A stretch of 64,000 nt of DNA from Streptomyces noursei ATCC 11455 (lineage in GTDB: Bacteria; Actinomycetota; Actinomycetes; Streptomycetales; Streptomycetaceae). This document shows positions 43,935 through 53,243 of the stretch, one piece after another (position 1 is the first letter of the stretch; each line of letters begins with the position of its first letter). Both the position numbers and the translations under genes were made by a program. The notes under the pieces are model-generated. The model searched no databases, had not been told where the DNA came from, and worked only from the letters and a program-made list of their open reading frames with translations. The DNA lies in contig NZ_CP011533.1 of assembly GCF_001704275.1 (NCBI RefSeq), positions 8,618,001 to 8,682,000 of the forward strand, written 5' to 3'.

Positions 43935-44396
43935 ATGACACACCAGACGAAGGAAGCACGGAACGCACGCGCCACGCGGGGGAACCTCGGCCGTCGGGGC
44001 GCCCGACTCGCCGCGGTGGGCGCGATGGCCACGGCCGCGGCCGTACTGGTCGTCACCCCGGCGTTCGCCAAGGGCAGCGCGGACCTCACCGCGTCGCCCA
44101 ACCCCGTCAAGGTCGGCCAGACCGTGCACGTCAAGGGCCAGGGGGACAGCGACGGCCTCCGGTACGGGCAGTTCTGCGCCCAGCAGCGCGTCGGCACGAA
44201 GGGTGCCTGGCACACCGTCAAGTGCGGCCACATCGTGGAGATGGGCGGCGCCGAGGCCAAGGTCGACGCGACGGTCAAGGCCACGCACAAGGGCGTCCTG
44301 CAGTTCCGCGGCGTGCTCTACGGCGTCGACGGCCCGCGCGGCGGCCACCCGTACGTGGACCGCACCACCGACGTCAAGACCGTCCGCGTGCGCTGA
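43935..44396 (+). CDS. secreted immunoglobulin-like small protein
   Basis: 153 residues. A Sec signal with a long basic start (residues 1-45, ending TPAFA) leads to a mature part that begins SADLTASPNPVKVGQTVHVK, a pattern seen in Ig-like or cell-wall proteins. Two cysteines (QFCAQQ and VKCGH) may form a disulfide. The mature domain, about 108 residues, ends YVDRTTDVKTVRVR. GGGGAGGAAAG gives a strong ribosome site. I cannot name the family. Confidence 0.75.
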   Translation: MTHQTKEARNARATRGNLGRRGARLAAVGAMATAAAVLVVTPAFAKGSADLTASPNPVKVGQTVHVKGQGDSDGLRYGQFCAQQRVGTKGAWHTVKCGHIVEMGGAEAKVDATVKATHKGVLQFRGVLYGVDGPRGGHPYVDRTTDVKTVRVR

Positions 44397-44417
44397 CCCG
44401 GCCACCGCAGGCCACCT

Positions 44418-44690
44418 GTGCGGCCCACGCTGCCGGTCGGGGTGGTCGACGCGGCCGTCGACCACCCCGACCGGCACGTCCGCGGCCTGCTCGCCGAGGC
44501 CCAGCCCCGTGCGGAGGCCGCCGGACTCCACCGACTGCCGCCGCACGCGGCGAACCTCCTCGCCGCCGATCCCGCGTCCGCGGTACGGGCGGCGGTCCGC
44601 CGGAATGCCTGGCCGCCGCAACTGGCCGATCCGGTGCGCAGACACCTGCGCGCCGACCGCGATGAGACCGCCGATCCGCCCCTGTCGCCT
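44418..44690 (+). pseudogene. fragment of a leucine-rich-variant (LRV) repeat protein
   Basis: A frame starting GTG reads VDHPDRHVRGLLAEAQPRAE and NLLAADPASAVRAAVRRNAW. These are the ADPxxxVRxxVAxN units of LRV/HEAT-like Streptomyces proteins, but only two or three units are present. The frame has no own stop and runs open into the kinase gene in another frame, so it is a remnant. Confidence 0.4.
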
Positions 44691-44808
44691 TCCCTTCCGT
44701 CTTCCTCAACTCACCCCGGCGTGACAGTGTTTGACGAGCTCGACGGCTGTGACGCCGGCGCCGGCGCCGGCACCCACGGCAGTCGGAACACGGGGGAAGG
44801 TGACACGC

Positions 44809-46788
44809 ATGACCGATACGGGTATCAGGGCGCTCGGCGGCGACGATCCGCGCCGGATCGGCGCCTACGACCTGCTGGGGCGCCTCGCCCCGGGCGGTAT
44901 GGGACGCGTCTATGTGGCGCGGTCCACCAAGGACGGAGCACTGGTCGCGGTCAAGACGCTGCTGGCCGAGGGCGCCATCAGCGACACCGACCGGCGCCGG
45001 TTCGCCCGGGAGGTGAAGCTGGCCCGGCGGATCGACAGCGCCCACACCGCACGCGTCCTCGACGCCGACGCACACGCCGAACGCCCCTGGATGGCCATCG
45101 AGTACATCCCGGCGCCCTCACTGGCCGAACTCGTCCGCAGCGCCGGGAAACTGCCCGCCCACGCGGTGCACTGGGTCGCCGCGGGCGTCGCACAGGCCCT
45201 GGTGACCCTGCACGAGGCGCAGATCATCCACCGGGACGTCAAGCCCCAGAACGTCCTGCTGCCCCAGGACGGGCCCCGCCTCATCGACTTCGGCATCTCG
45301 CACGCCAACGACATGACGCGCACCCAACTGACGCTGGGCACCATCGCCTTCACCTCCCCGGAGCAGGCCCGAGCCGAGCCCTCCACCAGGGCGTCCGACG
45401 TGTACTCCCTGGGTGCCACGCTCTTCCACACCGCCGTCGGCCGGCCGCCCTACCCCGACACCTCCGACACCATCCGCCTGCTCACCCTCGTCCAGCGCGG
45501 CGAACACGACCTCAAGGGCCTGCCGAAGGAGCTCGGTGCGCTGATCCGGCCCTGCCTGGCCGCCGATCCGGCGGACCGGCCCGAGCCCGCCGAGGTGCTG
45601 CGCCGCGCGCTCGCGGAACTCGACGGGTTCCCCACGCAGCAGCGCGGCGCCGGCTGGCTGCCGCCGCGCTGGACATCCCTGATCGGGGAGTACGAGGCGC
45701 AAGGACGGGCGCTGGGCAAGAGTGGCGGCGCCGAGGCACCCACGGTCGACATGCGGACGCGGAAGGTGCCCCCGCCGAAGCCCACCCGCGTCTACACCGA
45801 GGACCGCAGACGCGCCGACGGCGCGGCGCGCCGCCCAGCACGCCCCAAGTCCCCGACCCCGCGGCCCTCGTCGGCCCGGAAACCCACCCCCGCCCCCGCG
45901 GCTGCCGGGAAGTCGGCATCCGCGTCGGCCCCCGGGCCGGCCGCCGCCAGGTCCGCCCCCAAGTCCTCGCCCAAGCCCTCCTCGACCTCCGGTTCCTCCT
46001 CCGGTTCCTCCTCCGGTTCGTCCGGGGGCGGGTTCTGGGTGGTGCTGGGGATCGTCGCGCTGGTGGTGATGCTCTGGAAGCCGTGGGAGCACACCGGGGC
46101 CGACGGCTCGCCCGGGGACACGTCGAGCAGCAGCGCCAGCAGTAGCAGCAGCGCGTATGCCGGCGGGGGAATCGGTTCCCTCTCCAACGGGGGCGGTGGC
46201 AGCGGAAGCGGTGGTATCACCTACAGCCCCACGCCTTCGCCCACGCCCTCGCCCACCCCGCCCTCGCCGTCCCCGTCCCCCACGCCCGTCGCGTCCCGCA
46301 CCCCGAGCGCGGAAGACGTGGCCTTCTCTGCCGTACGGGCGGGTGACTGCGTCGACGGCTATGCGAACGGGTACGGCGGGTGGAGCCCGACGTCCCCGGA
46401 CCGGGTGGACTGCCAGGCGGCCAACGCCTATCTGCGGGTCGGTTCCGTGCTGGGCTCCGGAACCTGCCCGTCCGGGCCGGGACTCGGCGGCTGGTGGCAC
46501 ACCGCGACCGACTCCTCGTCCGTCAATCTGTGCGTGGAGCGGCAGTTCCGGGTCGGCCAGTGCTTCCTGGCCCGGTCCAACGGCGGTCGGCCGGGCGGCG
46601 GCAACCTGCTCACCCTGTGGAGCTGCGGCGCCAACCGCGTGCCGCGGGAGTTCGGTTTCATCATGCAGATCACGGCGGTGCTGCCGGCCTCGGCGGGAAC
46701 CCGTGCCTGCCCGCCCGACCCCGGCCACTACACCTACTCGTGGCAGGTCTACGAAGGCCGGAGCATCCTCTGCACGAAGGTCGCCTGA
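44809..46788 (+). CDS. transmembrane Ser/Thr protein kinase with extracellular domain
   Basis: 659 residues. The kinase domain (about 18-270) has LAPGGMGRVYVA, VAVKTLL, HRDVKPQNVLL, LIDFGIS and TSPEQARAEP. A Pro/Ala/Lys-rich cytosolic linker (about 280-400) leads to a membrane helix at 408-423 (FWVVLGIVALVVMLW). Outside the cell, a Ser/Gly and then a Pro/Ser/Thr stalk carry a Cys-rich domain (from about 505) with GDCVDGYANG, VDCQAANA and SCGAN. This is the PknB-like sensor plan; the ligand is unknown. GGGGGAAGG lies before the ATG. Confidence 0.95.
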   Translation: MTDTGIRALGGDDPRRIGAYDLLGRLAPGGMGRVYVARSTKDGALVAVKTLLAEGAISDTDRRRFAREVKLARRIDSAHTARVLDADAHAERPWMAIEYIPAPSLAELVRSAGKLPAHAVHWVAAGVAQALVTLHEAQIIHRDVKPQNVLLPQDGPRLIDFGISHANDMTRTQLTLGTIAFTSPEQARAEPSTRASDVYSLGATLFHTAVGRPPYPDTSDTIRLLTLVQRGEHDLKGLPKELGALIRPCLAADPADRPEPAEVLRRALAELDGFPTQQRGAGWLPPRWTSLIGEYEAQGRALGKSGGAEAPTVDMRTRKVPPPKPTRVYTEDRRRADGAARRPARPKSPTPRPSSARKPTPAPAAAGKSASASAPGPAAARSAPKSSPKPSSTSGSSSGSSSGSSGGGFWVVLGIVALVVMLWKPWEHTGADGSPGDTSSSSASSSSSAYAGGGIGSLSNGGGGSGSGGITYSPTPSPTPSPTPPSPSPSPTPVASRTPSAEDVAFSAVRAGDCVDGYANGYGGWSPTSPDRVDCQAANAYLRVGSVLGSGTCPSGPGLGGWWHTATDSSSVNLCVERQFRVGQCFLARSNGGRPGGGNLLTLWSCGANRVPREFGFIMQITAVLPASAGTRACPPDPGHYTYSWQVYEGRSILCTKVA

Positions 46789-46817
46789 GGGGCGCCGGGC
46801 CCGATCGGCGCGCGGAC

Positions 46818-46850
46818 CGGTCGCCGCCCCGGAGGCCGGGGCGGCGACCG
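46818..46850. terminator. strong hairpin between kinase and hydroxylase operon
   Basis: A 13-bp perfect stem (GGTCGCCGCCCC at 46819-46830 with GGGGCGGCGACC at 46838-46849, plus one outer pair) with a 7-nt loop. It lies 30 nt after the kinase stop and 10 nt past the end of the minus-strand operon. Confidence 0.82.
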
Positions 46851-46859
46851 TCGGCCCGT

Positions 46860-49019
46860 TCAGCAGCGGGCGTCGGGGGCCTGCGGGAGGGCGCCGGTGC
46901 CGGCCGCCAGCACCCGGTCCGGGCGGATCGGCAGGTGCCGGTGGCGGACGCCGGTCGCATGCCAGACCGCATTGGCGACGGCCGCCGCGACGCCCACGAT
47001 GCCGACCTCGCCGATGCCCTTGATGTTGACCGGGTCGTCCTCGTCCGGGTCGTCCACCCAGTCCGCCTCGATGAGCGGGACGTCGGCGTTGGCGGCCACG
47101 TGGTAGCCGGCGAGGTCGGCGCCCACGACGGTGCCGGTGGCCTCGTCCCGGACCGCCTCCTCGTGCAGGGCCATGGAGAGCCCCCAGACCATGCCGCCGA
47201 GGAACTGGCTGCGCGCGGTCAGCGGATTGACGATCCGGCCGGCGGCGAAGACGCCCAGCATCCGCCGGACCCGCACCTCGCCGGTGGCGATGTCCACGGC
47301 GACCTCGGCGAACTGCGCGCCGAAGGCGTGCCGTTCACGGGGCGGCAGCGTGCCCAGCGCCTCGGCGGTGTCCGACCGCGCGGTGATCCCCTCCGGCGGG
47401 ACGGAGCCGCCCACGGCCAGTTGCTCGCGCAGCGAGCGGGCCGCGAGGGTGACCGCCCAGGACCAGGAGCGCGTGCCCATCGAGCCGCCGGCGAGGATCG
47501 CCTGGCCGAAGTCGCTGTCGCCGATCAGGACGGTCACGCGGTCCGGCGTGACCTCCAGCGCGTCCGCGGCGACCAGGGCCAGCGCCGTCCGTGCCCCGGT
47601 CCCGATGTCCGCCGCGGTGATCCGCACCGTGTAGCTGCCGTCCGCCTCCGCGGTCACCGCCGCCGTGGACGGAGCGACCAGGGTGGGGAACGAGGCGGCC
47701 GCGGTGCCGGTCCCGAGCAGCCAGCGGCCCTCGCGGCGCACCCCGGGACGTGGATCGCGGTCGCCCCAGCCGAACCTGCGGGCGCCCTCCTCGAAGCAGG
47801 CGAGGAGCCTGTGGCTGCTGTACGGCAGGCCGGAGATCGGGCCCACCGTCGGCTCGTTGCGGGCGCGCAGGGCGATCGGGTCGATCTCGCACTTCTCGGC
47901 GAGCTCGTCCATCGCGCACTCCAGCGCGAACGAGCCCGGCGCCTCGCCCGGCGCGCGCATCCAGGTCGGCGTGGGCACGTCGAGGCGGACCACCCGATTG
48001 ACGGTGTGGTGGGCGTCCGCGTCGTACATGGCCCGGGCCACGTCGGCGCTCCGCTCGACGAACTCGTGCACCGTCGAGGACTGGTTCAGCCCCTGGTGGT
48101 CCAGGGCGCGCAGCCGCCCGTCGGGATCGGCGCCGAGCCTGACCCGCTGCGCGGTGGGGCTGCGGTACCCGGCCAACGAGAACATCTGCCGGCGCGTCAT
48201 GACGACCCGGACCGGGCGGTGCAGGATCGTCGCCGCCATCGCCGCCGCCACCTGGTGCGGGCGGGTGCCCTTGGACCCGAAGCCGCCGCCGATGTGCTCG
48301 GAGCGCACCCGGACCGCGCTCTGGTCGAGCGAGAACAGCCGCGCGAGTTCCTGGGCGACGAAGATGCTGCCCTGGTTGGAGTCGACGACTTCGAGCCGGC
48401 CGCTGTCCCAGTACGCGGCCGCGGCGTGCGGCTCCATCGGGTGGTGGTGCTCTTCCGGAGTGGAGTACTCCGAGTCCACCACGACGGCGGACGCGGCGAG
48501 TTCGGCCGCCAGGTCGCCCTTCTCCTGCTCCGCCTCGGCCCGCGGGTTGCTCGCCGGGATGTACGCCTCCGGATGCCCGGCGGCGAACACCACGTCGTGC
48601 GGCTCCTCGTCGTAGGCGACCGTCAGCGACTCGGCGGCCTCCCTGGCCTGTTCGGAGGTCTCCGCGACGACCAGCGCCACCGGCCAGCCCGCGTACGGCA
48701 CCCGGTCGTGCTGGAAGAGCTGGAGCGCCGGGTCGGGTGCCCCCATCGGGGCGACGTAGTCCGACTCCAGGGGCTGGGCGTTGCCGTGGTGGAGGACGGT
48801 GAGCACACCGGGCATCGCCAGCACCGGGGCGGTGTCGACCGAGCGGATCCGGCCGCGGGCGATGGTGGAGACCACCAGCCAGCCGTGGGCGAGCTCGGCG
48901 AAGGGGATCTCGCCGGCGTAGCGGGCCGCGCCGGTGACCTTGTCGCGGCCCTCGATGCGGGTGTGCGCGGTGCCGACGGCACCGATCACCGGGACGGTTC
49001 CGGTCGTCGTGGTCGTCAT
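46860..49019 (-). CDS. xanthine-dehydrogenase-family molybdopterin-binding subunit
   Basis: 719 residues. This is the Mo-cofactor subunit: TAHTRIEGRDKVTGAARYAG opens it, EHIGGGFGSKG is a cofactor loop, WMRAPGEAPGSFALECAMDE a second, and VNIKGIGEVGIVGVAAAVAN holds the conserved Glu. The substrate residues of true xanthine dehydrogenases cannot be judged by eye, so the substrate (a purine, aldehyde or N-heterocycle) is open. It is the last gene of an iron-sulfur, FAD, Mo operon and overlaps the FAD subunit by 4 nt (ATGA). Confidence 0.94.
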   Translation of the reverse strand: MTTTTTGTVPVIGAVGTAHTRIEGRDKVTGAARYAGEIPFAELAHGWLVVSTIARGRIRSVDTAPVLAMPGVLTVLHHGNAQPLESDYVAPMGAPDPALQLFQHDRVPYAGWPVALVVAETSEQAREAAESLTVAYDEEPHDVVFAAGHPEAYIPASNPRAEAEQEKGDLAAELAASAVVVDSEYSTPEEHHHPMEPHAAAAYWDSGRLEVVDSNQGSIFVAQELARLFSLDQSAVRVRSEHIGGGFGSKGTRPHQVAAAMAATILHRPVRVVMTRRQMFSLAGYRSPTAQRVRLGADPDGRLRALDHQGLNQSSTVHEFVERSADVARAMYDADAHHTVNRVVRLDVPTPTWMRAPGEAPGSFALECAMDELAEKCEIDPIALRARNEPTVGPISGLPYSSHRLLACFEEGARRFGWGDRDPRPGVRREGRWLLGTGTAAASFPTLVAPSTAAVTAEADGSYTVRITAADIGTGARTALALVAADALEVTPDRVTVLIGDSDFGQAILAGGSMGTRSWSWAVTLAARSLREQLAVGGSVPPEGITARSDTAEALGTLPPRERHAFGAQFAEVAVDIATGEVRVRRMLGVFAAGRIVNPLTARSQFLGGMVWGLSMALHEEAVRDEATGTVVGADLAGYHVAANADVPLIEADWVDDPDEDDPVNIKGIGEVGIVGVAAAVANAVWHATGVRHRHLPIRPDRVLAAGTGALPQAPDARC

Positions 49020-50026
49020 CGGGTGGCCTCCTCGGTCCGCCGGCTCTCCTCGGCCAGCTCGGTCAGCACGGCGACGACCAGATTCCGGATCAGCGTCACC
49101 TTGTATCCGTTGTCGGGCAGCGGCTCGGCTGCGGCCAGTTCGGCGTCCGCGGCGGCGCCGAACGCCTCGGCGGTGGCCGGACCGCCGAGCAGTGCCCGCT
49201 CGGCCGCCTGCGCGCGCCACGGCCGGGACGCGACCGCCCCGAACGCCAACCGGACGTCGTGGACCACGCCGTCCCGGACGTCGAGGGCGGCGGCGACCGA
49301 TCCGATGGCGAAGGCGTACGACGCCCGCTCGCGCACCTTGCGGTAGCGGGACGCGGCGGCGACCGGCGCGGGCGGCAGGGTGACGCCGGTGATCAGCGCG
49401 CCGGGCGGCAGCGCGGTCTCCCGGTGCGGGGTGTCGCCCACCGGGAGGTGGAACTCCGCGAGCGGCACCGCACCCGGCCCGTCCGCCGTCGCGTAGTGCA
49501 CGACGGCGTCGAAGGCGGCCAGTGCCACCCCCATGTCCGAGGGGTGGACGGCCACGCAGTGCGCGGAGGCCCCCAGGATCGCGTGGTTGCGGTGCTCGCC
49601 GGTCACGGCCGGGCAACCGCTGCCGGGGACACGCCTGTTGCACGCCTTGGAGACATCGGTGAAGTAGGCGCAGCGCGTGCGCTGGAGCAGATTGCCGCCC
49701 ACCGTGGCCATGTTGCGCAACTGTCCCGAGGCGCCGGCCAGCACCGCCTGCGCCAACGCAGGGTAGCGCCGCCGCACTTCGGGGTGGGCGGCCAGGTCGC
49801 TGTTGGTGACCGTGGCCCCGATCCGCAGCCCGCCGTCGTCGGCGACCTCGATCCGCTCCAGCGGCAGCTCCCGCACGTCGACGAGGAGCGCGGGTCGCTC
49901 CACCCCGCTCTTCATCAGGTCGACGAGGTTGGTGCCGCCGCCGAGGTAGCGTGCCTCGGGCTCGGTGCCGAGCAGCGCCAGCGCCCCGGGCACGTCGGAC
50001 GCCCGCCGGTAGTCGAACTCCCTCAT
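49016..50026 (-). CDS. FAD-binding subunit of molybdenum hydroxylase
   Basis: 336 residues of the CO-dehydrogenase medium-subunit fold. LGGGTNLVDLMKSGVERPAL is the pyrophosphate loop, IGATVTNSDLAAHPEV follows, and NMATVGGNLLQRTRCAYF is the second FAD motif. The Cys cluster TRCAYFTDVSKACNRRVPGS could bind an extra iron-sulfur centre, as in the YagS/PaoB branch. It overlaps the iron-sulfur gene and the Mo gene by 4 nt each. Confidence 0.94.
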   Translation of the reverse strand: MREFDYRRASDVPGALALLGTEPEARYLGGGTNLVDLMKSGVERPALLVDVRELPLERIEVADDGGLRIGATVTNSDLAAHPEVRRRYPALAQAVLAGASGQLRNMATVGGNLLQRTRCAYFTDVSKACNRRVPGSGCPAVTGEHRNHAILGASAHCVAVHPSDMGVALAAFDAVVHYATADGPGAVPLAEFHLPVGDTPHRETALPPGALITGVTLPPAPVAAASRYRKVRERASYAFAIGSVAAALDVRDGVVHDVRLAFGAVASRPWRAQAAERALLGGPATAEAFGAAADAELAAAEPLPDNGYKVTLIRNLVVAVLTELAEESRRTEEATR

Positions 50027-50601
50027 GCCGCACCCTCCACGTCCGTCACATCCGTCCGGCCCGCGGTGCGCGCCGAGTCCTCCGCGGCCCGCGCGACCGC
50101 CTGCACGATCGACACATACGCACCGCAGCGGCAGAGGTTGCCGCTCATCCGCTCCCGGATCTCGTCGGCGGTCAGCGGCGGTATGCCCGCTTCCGGCCGG
50201 ACGTCGGTGGTCGCCGCGCTGGGCCAGCCCGCGGCGTGCTCCTCGATGGCCGCGATCGCCGAGCAGATCTGCCCGGGGGTGCAGTAGCCGCACTGGAAGC
50301 CGTCGAGGTCGAGGAACGCCTGCTGCACCGGGTGCAGCCGCTCGCCGTCGGCCACGCCCTCGATGGTGGTGACCTCCCGCCCCTCGGCGGCCACCGCGAG
50401 CTGGAGGCAGGACACCACCCGGCGCCCGTCGAGCAGTACCGTGCAGGCGCCGCACTGCCCCTGGTCGCAGCCCTTCTTGGTGCCGGTCAGGCCGAGCCGC
50501 TCGCGCAGCGCGTCGAGCAGGGTGGTGCGGTTGTCGACGGGCAGCGTGTGCTTCTCGCCGTTGATCGTCAAGGTGATGGCACCGGCCGTCGATGGGGCCA
50601 T
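50023..50601 (-). CDS. 2Fe-2S subunit of molybdenum hydroxylase
   Basis: 192 residues. The plant-type cluster is KKGCDQGQCGACTV and a later SCLQ; the second cluster is QCGYCTPGQI and NLCRCGAY. The Ala-rich N-terminus has no Tat signal, so the complex should be cytosolic. The ATG at 50601 has GAAGG upstream. It is the first gene of the three-gene operon; the regulator is probably the divergent TetR gene at 51017. Confidence 0.95.
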   Translation of the reverse strand: MAPSTAGAITLTINGEKHTLPVDNRTTLLDALRERLGLTGTKKGCDQGQCGACTVLLDGRRVVSCLQLAVAAEGREVTTIEGVADGERLHPVQQAFLDLDGFQCGYCTPGQICSAIAAIEEHAAGWPSAATTDVRPEAGIPPLTADEIRERMSGNLCRCGAYVSIVQAVARAAEDSARTAGRTDVTDVEGAA

Positions 50602-50893
50602 GGTCTGCCTTCTTTCACATCTCACACGTCGAAGGGCGCGGGGGCCCCGGCCGGGGCCCGCCGGCCCGGTCGGTCAGCGGAATCGGGTGGCCCCGCCGGG
50701 CGGGAACGGCCAGGCGGAACCGGATGCCTCCGGGCGGAGGGGACGAGGTGGTGCGGTGCGTCGCGGCGTCGGAAGGGCGGTGCGGGCAGTGCGGAGGTGT
50801 CGATGGGGGCGCATGGCGGCACCGGTCGAGGTGGCCGGTGGGCTCCCGACTGGTCCGATCCGCCGCTGGTCTGCCGCTATGGTGGCACGCAAG

Positions 50894-50938
50894 CGGACAG
50901 CTGTCCGTTACTGTTGAAATTTAACGGACACTTGTCCG
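50894..50938. promoter_or_regulatory. twin TetR operators
   Basis: Two palindromes with 31 nt between centres: CGGACAGCTGTCCG (50894-50907) and CGGACACTTGTCCG (50925-50938). They share CGGACA-N2-TGTCCG. They lie 80-120 nt before the TetR gene and 290-340 nt before the hydroxylase operon. The rest of the 415-nt gap (50602-51016) shows no gene. Confidence 0.85.
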
Positions 50939-51016
50939 CTTAGCAAGGACGATCGTCCACCCGACATCATCGGCCCAACAACCCTGACACAGCGGCGAAT
51001 TCCGGGAGGTGGACGC

Positions 51017-51595
51017 GTGCACCGTCCCAAGGACACACCCCGGCGCTCGGACGCCCAGCGGAACCGCGACCGCCTCCTCGAAGTGGCCCTTGCCGAACTG
51101 ACCCGCTCCGCCGACGCCCCGCTGAGCGCCATCGCCAAGAAAGCCGGCGTCGGACAGGGCACCTTCTACCGCAACTTCCCCGACCGCGAGAGCCTCGTCC
51201 TGGAGGTCTACCGCCACGAGGTCCAACAGGTCTCCGACGCGGCCGCGCACCTCCTGGCCACCCGCCCGCCCGACCAGGCCCTGCGCGCCTGGATGGACCG
51301 CCTCGCCCAATACGCCATGGCCAAGGCCGGCCTCGCCGCCGCCCTCCGCAAGGCCACCACCCCCCACGGCACCCTCGCCGCCGTGGCCCGCGGCCCCCTC
51401 TCCGCCGCCGTCACCCTCCTCCTGACCGCCAACGAGGAGGCCGGCACCATCCGCCCGGACATCACCGCCGAGGACTTCCTCCTCGCCATCGCCGGCCTCT
51501 GGCAGCTCGACCCCCACGCCGACTGGCACACCCGCGCCACCCGCCTCCTCGACCTGGTCATGGACGGCCTCCGCACGGGCGCGTGCGGACGGTGA
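51017..51595 (+). CDS. TetR-family regulator of the molybdenum hydroxylase operon
   Basis: 192 residues. The HTH is LSAIAKKAGVGQGTFYRNFP (about residues 36-55) followed by DRESLVLEVYRHEV. The C-terminal half is helical and of the common actinobacterial type (SAAVTLLLTANEEAGTIRPD). It reads away from the three-gene operon, with twin operators between, so it most likely represses both. The inducer may be the substrate of the hydroxylase. Confidence 0.92.
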   Translation: MHRPKDTPRRSDAQRNRDRLLEVALAELTRSADAPLSAIAKKAGVGQGTFYRNFPDRESLVLEVYRHEVQQVSDAAAHLLATRPPDQALRAWMDRLAQYAMAKAGLAAALRKATTPHGTLAAVARGPLSAAVTLLLTANEEAGTIRPDITAEDFLLAIAGLWQLDPHADWHTRATRLLDLVMDGLRTGACGR

Positions 51596-51710
51596 GCCGA
51601 CGGCGCGGACCGGCGATCCAAGCCGCGTGACGCGGATGCTCCGGGGGAGCGGCCAGGCCCGGGGCACACGCCGTAGGAACGACGAGCCGAGCGGTGCCGG
51701 GTTGTCCACC

Positions 51711-51770
51711 GCACGCCGGCCCGCTGCACGCCGGCCCGCTGCACGCCGGCCCGCTGCATGCCGGCTCGCC
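51711..51770. repeat. four 15-bp tandem repeats
   Basis: GCACGCCGGCCCGCT occurs three times perfectly from 51711, then once with four changes. It lies about 90 nt before the ROK gene. An open frame crosses it but is not a credible gene. Copy number may vary between strains. Confidence 0.85.
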
Positions 51771-51860
51771 GCCCGCCGCCCGCCGACCGCTAGGGTTTCG
51801 GCATCTGTGCATCGGCATCTGCATATCGACATTTGCGCTTCAGCAGGAGGGCGGCAGGCG

Positions 51861-52724
51861 ATGACACCCTCGACCGTGGGGATCGACATCGGCGGCACCA
51901 AGCTGCTCATGATCGCCCAACGGACCGGCCACGACGAACCTTTGATCCGCCGACTCGCCACCGGAGCCGCGACAACTCCCGACGCCATCGAAGCCGCCGT
52001 CCAACGGTTCCTCACCGAACACCAACTGACTCCCTGCTCCATGGGGGTCGCAGTCCCCGGGCTCGTCGAGGACGGACGGGTCGCGGTCTGCGACGTCCTC
52101 CCCAAGCTCATCGGGTGGCGGGGCCCAGTCGCCAACGACACCCCGCCCCTCCTCGTCAACGACATCCGCGGCGCCCTGGCAGCGGAGGCACGAGGACTCC
52201 CGGATTCCGCGACCGTCGTCGTCCTGCCCTGCGGAACCGCCGTCGGGTCGGCATGCCTTCACCAGGGAAGGGTGGTCCGCGGTTGCCGCGGATGGGCCGG
52301 CGAAATCGGCTACCTACCGGTGCCCACCCCCCGAGGGATCCTCCGACTCGACGACCTGGCCGGCGGCGCGGCGATCGTCCGCGCCACGGGCCTCGGCCCA
52401 ACACAGGTCCATGCCGCGCTCAGTGCCGGAGACGCCGCCGTCCGCCAGACCGTGGAGGCAGCCGGTGAGTCGTTCGGCCTGGCCATCGCCACACTGGTCA
52501 ACATCCTCAACCCGGACACCGTCCGGACCGCAGGCGGCACCCTCGGATACCCGGGCTATTGGGACGCCGCTCTGGCCACCGCCCGCACCCACTCGCTCCC
52601 CGAACTATGGGCCTCCTGCACCGTCGACCGGATCAAGGACCCCGAACTGGTCGTCGCCCGGGGAGCCCTCCGGCTGGCCGCCGCAGCGGCGGATGGCGCG
52701 GGCTGGGCCGAACAGTACGTCTGA
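51861..52724 (+). CDS. ROK-family sugar-kinase-like protein
   Basis: 287 residues. The phosphate-binding motif is VGIDIGGTKLLMIA, and VLPCGTAVGSACLHQGRVVRG is the second ATP motif. The ROK zinc site (CxCGxxGC) is not present; its place reads GYLPVPTPRG. There is no N-terminal HTH, so it is of the kinase, not repressor, type, but lack of the zinc site makes sugar-kinase activity uncertain. GGAGGG lies upstream of the ATG. No sugar transporter is adjacent. Confidence 0.82.
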   Translation: MTPSTVGIDIGGTKLLMIAQRTGHDEPLIRRLATGAATTPDAIEAAVQRFLTEHQLTPCSMGVAVPGLVEDGRVAVCDVLPKLIGWRGPVANDTPPLLVNDIRGALAAEARGLPDSATVVVLPCGTAVGSACLHQGRVVRGCRGWAGEIGYLPVPTPRGILRLDDLAGGAAIVRATGLGPTQVHAALSAGDAAVRQTVEAAGESFGLAIATLVNILNPDTVRTAGGTLGYPGYWDAALATARTHSLPELWASCTVDRIKDPELVVARGALRLAAAAADGAGWAEQYV

Positions 52725-52778
52725 CGTGGCGTGCGCGCAGGGATCGTGTACGTGATCACGAGGGCGGCGCGTCCGCGG

Positions 52779-52834
52779 TTGGGCCTTGCATCTTGCGCCT
52801 TGGGCTTTGTGCCTTGCGCGTTGCGTCTTGAGTC
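52779..52834. repeat. eight 7-bp tandem repeats (TTGNGNC)
   Basis: Heptamers starting at 52779 read TTGGGCC, TTGCATC, TTGCGCC, TTGGGCT, TTGTGCC, TTGCGCG, TTGCGTC, TTGAGTC. TTG is constant in all eight. They lie just after the ROK gene and directly before a strong hairpin. Confidence 0.85.
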
Positions 52835-52840
52835 GAAGGA

Positions 52841-52868
52841 GGCGGGTGGCTGCAAGGAGCCACCCGCC
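52841..52868. terminator. 11-bp-stem terminator hairpin
   Basis: GGCGGGTGGCT (52841-52851), loop GCAAGG, AGCCACCCGCC (52858-52868), followed by TCTTCTCTTCC. The pyrimidine tail suggests termination of plus-strand transcripts from the ROK gene; it also lies 20 nt past the stop of the convergent small gene at 52888. Confidence 0.85.
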
Positions 52869-52887
52869 TCTTCTCTTCCTCCGGCGG

Positions 52888-53076
52888 CTACCGACCCTTG
52901 GCGCAGACGCGCGTCCAGTCGATCAACTTCTGCAACACCTCGAGCATGACCCTCTGCTTCCGTTCCGGCATGAAGGGCCAGCAGACCCACGCTGGCGCCG
53001 ACAGCAAGACGAAAAGCAGCAGGGGCAGGTGCGAGAGCGCAGGGAGGAAGATCCTCAACACACCAGGAGTGGGCAC
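52888..53076 (-). CDS. small membrane protein, unknown
   Basis: 62 residues from a GTG with AAGGA 7 nt upstream. A hydrophobic helix (IFLPALSHLPLLLFVLLSAP) lies near the N-terminus and is followed by a basic/acidic helix (PERKQRVMLEVLQKLIDWTR). The base composition is less GC-rich than neighbouring genes, and the ribosome site is good, so I accept it as a real single gene. A strong hairpin lies downstream. Confidence 0.55.
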   Translation of the reverse strand: MPTPGVLRIFLPALSHLPLLLFVLLSAPAWVCWPFMPERKQRVMLEVLQKLIDWTRVCAKGR

Positions 53077-53243
53077 GACGTGTCCTTATTACTCGAAGGA
53101 ATCGAAGTGCGACACCGCGGCCCACCCCTAACCAACTACCTTTGCCGCAACGCCAGCTTACCGCCATGGCCAGGGAATACGCATCAAATTGGCGAGGCCG
53201 CAGGGACGTTGCGGCCGAGGGTCGAGCCGTGCCTGTGATGCCG

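Noticed and set aside
51711..51770. 15-bp array as a CRISPR array
   Set aside because: Units are directly adjacent without spacers, and there are no cas genes.
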